NCBI GenBank assembly: GCA_031267155.1
Contig: JAIRZR010000516.1
Location: 1-8,419 of the forward strand
Reading direction: 5' to 3'
Source: Prevotellaceae bacterium
GTDB lineage: Bacteria > Bacteroidota > Bacteroidia > Bacteroidales > UBA932
DNA: 8,419 bases
In this document: positions 6,078 through 8,419 of the stretch, in pieces
How the letters are laid out: each line of letters begins with the position of its first letter
Position numbering within the stretch: position 1 is the stretch's first letter
Program-made: the position numbers and the translations under genes
The notes under the pieces: generated by a model
Told to the model about the DNA's origin: nothing
The model's database searches: none
The model's input: only the letters and a program-made list of their open reading frames with translations

Positions 6078-6911
6078 TCATCGCCGTCTATACAGCATTT
6101 TTTCGATATAATTTGCATTCGAGTTCACAATCGCCCTATGTTCTATCACGCTTGCATCTGCGAATGGATTCCCGTATCCTGTTCGCGCCTCAATCCATTG
6201 ACACAAGTCCAGTATGGCAGACTTTGAGGAAGTGAAGTAGATACAGGACGTTTCCCGTATCGTATCAAGCACATTAAGATAGTCCGCAATCTTCCAGTAC
6301 AGGCAGTTATACGTTGACACGTCCGTACACAGGTATGGCGGATCGGTGACGAACAACACATCCGGGCACCGGTGATACCGGCTGTACAGGTCTCTATAAT
6401 CCATTTTCACAATATCAATCCCGTCCAGGTATCCGCCCGCAAAATACTCGGACATGATGATACTGTTATACCATGTTTCTCTTGCGAAAGTATCGTAACA
6501 CGTCATATACTTGCCGGAGAACAGCAATGACGACGACATTGTGATGTAATCAACATATCCTACCCTCTTCTCTTCCGCCCGGAATCGCTCAAGTATTGCA
6601 GACTTGTACGGTTCTTTCACAATTGCTCTGCGCGGGCAGTCCTTCAGGATTTCACGCAGGGATGCCAGCAGTGCATTGGTATGCCCTATATTATCAATCC
6701 TGCCGTGATAGTCGTCATAATCGTTATATATTACGGTCGCATGTGGAAGGGCGCGTCTGGCAACGTGCGACAGCAGACCGCTACCACCAAACATGTCAAC
6801 GACTATTTTTACATCGCTAAAATGCTGTTTCAATACCGTTTCAAATACCGTCGCAAAATGACGTTTTTGCCCCTGAAACGGAAGAGGCGCACGATTATAA
6901 ATTTGTTTCAT
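6078..6911 (-). CDS. DNA adenine N6-methyltransferase (D12 class), 277 aa
   Basis: This enzyme transfers a methyl group from S-adenosylmethionine to the N6 of adenine in a short DNA site. Three motifs are clear and in the alpha/D12 order: PFQGQKR at residues 11-17 (the N-terminal PFxGxK type segment), VVDMFGGSG at 37-45 (motif I, cofactor binding) and TDPPY at 189-193 (motif IV, catalytic). YNDYDD at 62-67 fits motif II. Length is normal for Dam-like phage enzymes, and the frame is intact. No partner restriction gene is adjacent, so it is solitary here; likely roles are protection from host restriction or control of phage genes. The recognition site cannot be read from sequence. The ATG at 6911 is followed by MKQIYNRAPLPFQGQ, so no motif is lost. 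A 9-bp dyad lies 28-49 nt upstream, and no strong promoter is seen. Confidence 0.93.
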   Translation of the reverse strand: MKQIYNRAPLPFQGQKRHFATVFETVLKQHFSDVKIVVDMFGGSGLLSHVARRALPHATVIYNDYDDYHGRIDNIGHTNALLASLREILKDCPRRAIVKEPYKSAILERFRAEEKRVGYVDYITMSSSLLFSGKYMTCYDTFARETWYNSIIMSEYFAGGYLDGIDIVKMDYRDLYSRYHRCPDVLFVTDPPYLCTDVSTYNCLYWKIADYLNVLDTIRETSCIYFTSSKSAILDLCQWIEARTGYGNPFADASVIEHRAIVNSNANYIEKMLYRRR

Positions 6912-6938
6912 TCCGTTTTATAAAAAGATTCTATCTCT

Positions 6939-6960
6939 GTTTTTGAAGCATTTCAAAAAC
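6939..6960. promoter_or_regulatory. Perfect 9-bp dyad upstream of the methylase, possible operator
   Basis: GTTTTTGAA (6939-6947) and TTCAAAAAC (6952-6960) are perfect inverted copies around 4 nt. The dyad is centred about 38 bp before the methylase ATG, where a promoter -33 region could lie, and has no T-run typical of a terminator. Its size and symmetry fit a dimeric repressor site. Its regulator is not in the window. Confidence 0.4.
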
Positions 6961-7006
6961 TTGTAATTAAATTCAGTCATCTATTTTTCTGTTAAAAAAT
7001 TATCCA

Positions 7007-7014
7007 TATCTTTG
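7007..7014 (+). promoter_or_regulatory. Promoter -7 element on the plus strand
   Basis: TATCTTTG is an exact TAnnTTTG match. The following CAGCC makes 13 nt identical to the tRNA-Pro promoter at 18-30, including the presumed start region near 7019. The upstream TTTTTCTG (6984-6991) is only a loose -33 match. The promoter points into the structured region 7019-7155 and opposes all nearby genes. Confidence 0.6.
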
Positions 7015-7018
7015 CAGC

Positions 7019-7155
7019 CTCACGCATAAAAACAGGTGTACACGCACCAACTCAAGGATTTATAGTCCCTTGTCGTGGTGCGTGTACACCTTTGTCATGC
7101 GGGAGGGCGTGAGAAATTCTGCCGCATGGAGACGGGGACTTTTTAATCCTCCGTC
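7019..7155 (+). ncRNA. Candidate structured RNA with pseudoknot
   Basis: Beginning at the expected start site of the 7007 promoter, 7019-7025 (CTCACGC) pairs perfectly with 7107-7113 (GCGTGAG), and 7096-7102 (CATGCGG) pairs perfectly with 7122-7128 (CCGCATG). The two stems interlock as an H-type pseudoknot with an 8-nt last loop. A long hairpin (7034-7091) sits inside the first loop, and a third stem (7131-7137/7149-7155) follows. No open reading frame of note is present. The 3' end is uncertain: a T-run at 7140-7144 lies 11 nt after the second stem. It may be an RNA of host or phage origin; I cannot name a family. The same hairpin is a good terminator on the other strand, so part of the signal may be explained that way. 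Confidence 0.45.
7028..7091 (-). terminator. Very stable hairpin with T-run, terminator of the lysis operon
   Basis: AGGTGTACACGCACCA (7034-7049) and TGGTGCGTGTACACCT (7076-7091) are a perfect 16-bp inverted repeat. An inner 5-bp stem (7053-7057/7068-7072, CAAGG/CCTTG) follows after a 3x3 internal loop. On the minus strand the hairpin is followed by G and TTTTT (7032-7028), a standard intrinsic terminator about 100 nt after the stop of the 196-aa gene. Confidence 0.7.
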
Positions 7156-7185
7156 ACGCTGTATTGCTTTAAGCCGCCAAAGCTG

Positions 7186-7776
7186 CTACCAAAAATAAAA
7201 CACGGACACCTCATGCCCGTTCCGGTCGGAGGCGGTCTGCCTCTGGAATCTGTATCCCATGCCCCAGTTATCGTGTATCACACCGCCTCCGGCGGACACG
7301 ATCCCCAGTGTTGAATAACCGGCCTGTCCGAAAAACAGCAGTTTCGGTCGAATCACAATCCTGTTGACCTGCTGAATCGGTACAAAGGAATAGTGAAGCG
7401 AATCGGCCCTGTTATACTGCACGTTGAAGTTGACGCTGAGCCTTCCCCACTGTGAATTATCGAACAGGAGTTCACTGTATTGCCTTCTTATTTCGTAGTC
7501 GCGAATGATGGCGGCGGAATCAACTTTTTCGACAATAAGCAGGGTATCATGTCTGATTACCGTATCGCGCTTCATCGGAAGTACCGGATAATCCGGTACG
7601 GTCTCGCTTTTCGGTGTCAGGGCGATGCTCCGCTCCACTGCCGGCAACTCAAATGAGTCATGGCTTTCGCCCGTTTTGATTGTCTTTCGTCCGAGCCAGA
7701 ATCCGGCAGCGAGGCCGGCTGCCAGGCAGATTACCAGCGTCCATACCGACGGCGATGTTTTCAGTTTAATGTCCAT
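7186..7776 (-). CDS. Membrane-anchored phage protein of the lysis module, 196 aa (DUF6808-like, possible spanin)
   Basis: The protein has a short charged N-terminus (MDIKLKTSPS), one membrane segment at about residues 11-29 (VWTLVICLAAGLAAGFWLG), a linker, a hydrophilic part with repeated short strands (RDTVIRHDTLLIVEKVDS, then SAAIIRDYEIRRQYSELL), and a strand-rich C-terminus ending in aromatic residues (GHEVSVFYFW). Similar small anchored proteins next to endolysins in Bacteroidales prophages are filed, as I recall, under DUF6808. Position and topology fit an inner-membrane spanin that works with the lipoprotein encoded 12 nt upstream to fuse inner and outer membranes at lysis. No long coiled coil is evident, which argues against a classical spanin. 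It is the last gene before the terminator at 7028-7091. Confidence 0.82.
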   Translation of the reverse strand: MDIKLKTSPSVWTLVICLAAGLAAGFWLGRKTIKTGESHDSFELPAVERSIALTPKSETVPDYPVLPMKRDTVIRHDTLLIVEKVDSAAIIRDYEIRRQYSELLFDNSQWGRLSVNFNVQYNRADSLHYSFVPIQQVNRIVIRPKLLFFGQAGYSTLGIVSAGGGVIHDNWGMGYRFQRQTASDRNGHEVSVFYFW

Positions 7777-7788
7777 ACTTACTTATAG

Positions 7789-7998
7789 TCAATCATTATT
7801 GTTTTCCCCGCTTAAAAACACAACCTTAGCCTCCACGTTCTTTCCCGAATTAAACCCGGGTGCAAGAACTATCGTGCTGTCATTAACCTGAATCACCACG
7901 CACTTGTCGCCATCGTAAAGAATTTTGGTACCGTCTACGCTGCTATAGTAGCATGAGGACAGAGCGCACAGTAGCAGAACTGGAATTATTCTTTTCAT
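7789..7998 (-). CDS. Small lipoprotein, 69 aa (possible outer-membrane spanin)
   Basis: MKRIIPVLLLCALSSC is a lipoprotein signal peptide: two basic residues, a hydrophobic core and lipobox LSSC with the lipidated Cys at residue 16. The mature part (about 54 residues) has alternating strands (KILYDGDKCVVIQVNDSTIVLAPG) and an acidic end (GENNND). The ATG at 7998 is chosen over the in-frame ATG at 8052, because the latter overlaps the upstream gene and would put 18 residues before the signal peptide. It lies 2 nt after the stop of the 62-aa gene and 12 nt before the 196-aa gene. With endolysin and holin candidates upstream, an outer-membrane lysis role is plausible. The order (lipoprotein before membrane protein) is the reverse of the usual spanin pairs, and proline is scarce, so this is not certain. 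Confidence 0.75.
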   Translation of the reverse strand: MKRIIPVLLLCALSSCYYSSVDGTKILYDGDKCVVIQVNDSTIVLAPGFNSGKNVEAKVVFLSGENNND

Positions 7999-8000
7999 GG

Positions 8001-8189
8001 CTATACAAATATTATCCAGCATACAAGCCATATAATCATTGCTACAAGCCATGTAAGTAAAGGAGGCAATATACTGAAACAGCCAAACCAGCCGCCATCA
8101 TCATCTGATCCATTCCCCCACAAATAACAGGCTATCGTTATTACGCCTGCTATTATAAACATTAACGCCTTAATACTAATTGTAATCAT
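8001..8189 (-). CDS. Two-helix small membrane protein, 62 aa, holin candidate
   Basis: The protein is almost entirely two membrane segments: about residues 4-24 (ISIKALMFIIAGVITIACYLW) and 37-61 (ending LVAMIIWLVCWIIFV). They are joined by a short loop with DDDGG (29-33), and there is almost no soluble tail. Short proteins of this shape directly after an endolysin gene are the usual class II holins, which make the membrane lesion that lets endolysin reach the cell wall. Holins share shape rather than sequence, so the call rests on topology and context. The start is 11 nt after the endolysin stop, and the stop is 2 nt before the lipoprotein start. No charged C-terminal tail is present, which is somewhat unusual for a holin. 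Confidence 0.72.
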   Translation of the reverse strand: MITISIKALMFIIAGVITIACYLWGNGSDDDGGWFGCFSILPPLLTWLVAMIIWLVCWIIFV

Positions 8190-8200
8190 ATTTATATCAA

Positions 8201-8419
8201 TTAATTATCAATCCATCTCGAAACCTTATACACCTGTGATTTCAGCCGTCTTTTCCTGTACACCCCGTCCCCTTCCCGGCTCCCCGTATCGTTCGTGTTC
8301 CCTTCGACGGTCATACAGTAACTGCCGCCGTCAGTCCATTCATCTATAAACCCGACATGCGCAATCCGCTTCAAGTCCTGAAAGTAAATCCCGAAAACAT
8401 CCGCACTGCCCGGAACAGC
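8201..8419 (-). CDS. CHAP-like endolysin or peptidoglycan hydrolase, C-terminal 72 residues (cut by window edge)
   Basis: The gene runs in from beyond 8419, and only its C-terminal end is present: 72 residues and a TAA stop at 8203-8201. Reading on the minus strand gives AHVGFIDEWTDGG, then YCMTVEGNTNDTGSREGDG and VYRKRRLK. His followed by GFI/EGN(T)N is the familiar signature of CHAP (cysteine, histidine-dependent amidohydrolase/peptidase) domains: the His is the second catalytic residue and the EGN Asn/Glu positions are the third. The catalytic Cys would lie upstream, outside the window. Such proteins cut peptide bonds or amide bonds in peptidoglycan and serve as phage endolysins. It is the first visible gene of the lysis operon. 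Confidence 0.88.
   Translation of the reverse strand, partial: AVPGSADVFGIYFQDLKRIAHVGFIDEWTDGGSYCMTVEGNTNDTGSREGDGVYRKRRLKSQVYKVSRWIDN

Larger units (their letters stand above)
6912..7185. other. Non-coding gap between methylase and lysis operon
   Basis: No supported gene lies in these 274 bases. It contains the operator-like dyad (6939-6960), an AT-rich stretch, the plus-strand promoter (7007-7014), the strong hairpin (7034-7091) and the further stems to 7155. The final 30 bases before the 196-aa gene's stop hold nothing recognisable. Confidence 0.75.

Noticed and set aside
5954..6235. Plus-strand 93-codon frame over the methylase 3' end
   Set aside because: Its second half is antisense to the methylase; no promoter or start signal and no recognisable composition.
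18..7019. Direct 13-nt repeat TATCTTTGCAGCC read as attachment sites of a 7-kb element
   Set aside because: Both copies are Bacteroidetes promoter elements, and such an element would cut the lysis genes off from the structural genes.
8001..8052. Lipoprotein start at ATG 8052
   Set aside because: The 18 extra residues precede a complete lipoprotein signal peptide and overlap the 3' end of the holin-like gene; ATG 7998 is the better start.
1..8419. Diversity-generating retroelement, CRISPR array or insertion sequence
   Set aside because: No reverse transcriptase, template/variable repeat pair, regularly spaced repeats or transposase were seen on either strand.

Overview
The window reads as one end of a temperate phage integrated next to a proline tRNA gene in a member of the Bacteroidales (Bacteroides/Parabacteroides type). 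Four points support the host group. Several promoters carry the Bacteroidetes -7 element TAnnTTTG. Gene starts lack strong Shine-Dalgarno sequences and have AT-rich upstream sequence. The integrase is of the type common in Bacteroidetes. The endolysin, portal and small membrane proteins have the look of gut Bacteroidales prophage proteins. No species can be named from this window.

Layout from left to right. A host-type tRNA-Pro(CGG) gene with its own promoter (18-117) marks the presumed attachment site. A tyrosine recombinase (254-1429, +) follows, running away from the tRNA. Everything else that codes is on the minus strand and is transcribed towards the integrase. Read in that direction, the window starts with a lysis module: the C-terminal end of a CHAP-like endolysin (cut by the window edge), a 62-aa two-helix membrane protein (holin candidate), a 69-aa lipoprotein and a 196-aa membrane-anchored protein. 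These sit 2-12 nt apart and must be one operon. A non-coding gap (6912-7185) follows. It holds a very stable hairpin that would terminate the lysis operon and, on the plus strand, a promoter leading straight into a sequence that can fold as a pseudoknot. Next is a solitary DNA adenine methyltransferase (6078-6911).

A second gap (5719-6077) holds two minus-strand promoters, one intrinsic terminator between them and an unusual leader with nested inverted repeats and an 8-nt tandem repeat. The last block (5694 to 1426) is a compact structural operon: a 170-aa protein, an 83-aa protein, a portal-like protein, a 317-aa protein and a 291-aa protein. Some genes touch or overlap. The last one meets the integrase tail to tail with a 4-nt overlap.

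Working model (inference): the integrase recombines the phage into the tRNA-Pro 3' part, the structural operon builds head and neck components, the methylase marks phage or host DNA, and the lysis cassette releases particles. Terminase, major capsid, tail, replication and repressor genes are not in the window and presumably lie to the right. The coding content is mostly ordinary prophage. The most unusual signals are in the two non-coding gaps: a candidate structured RNA at about 7019-7155 and a candidate short RNA at about 5963-5899.
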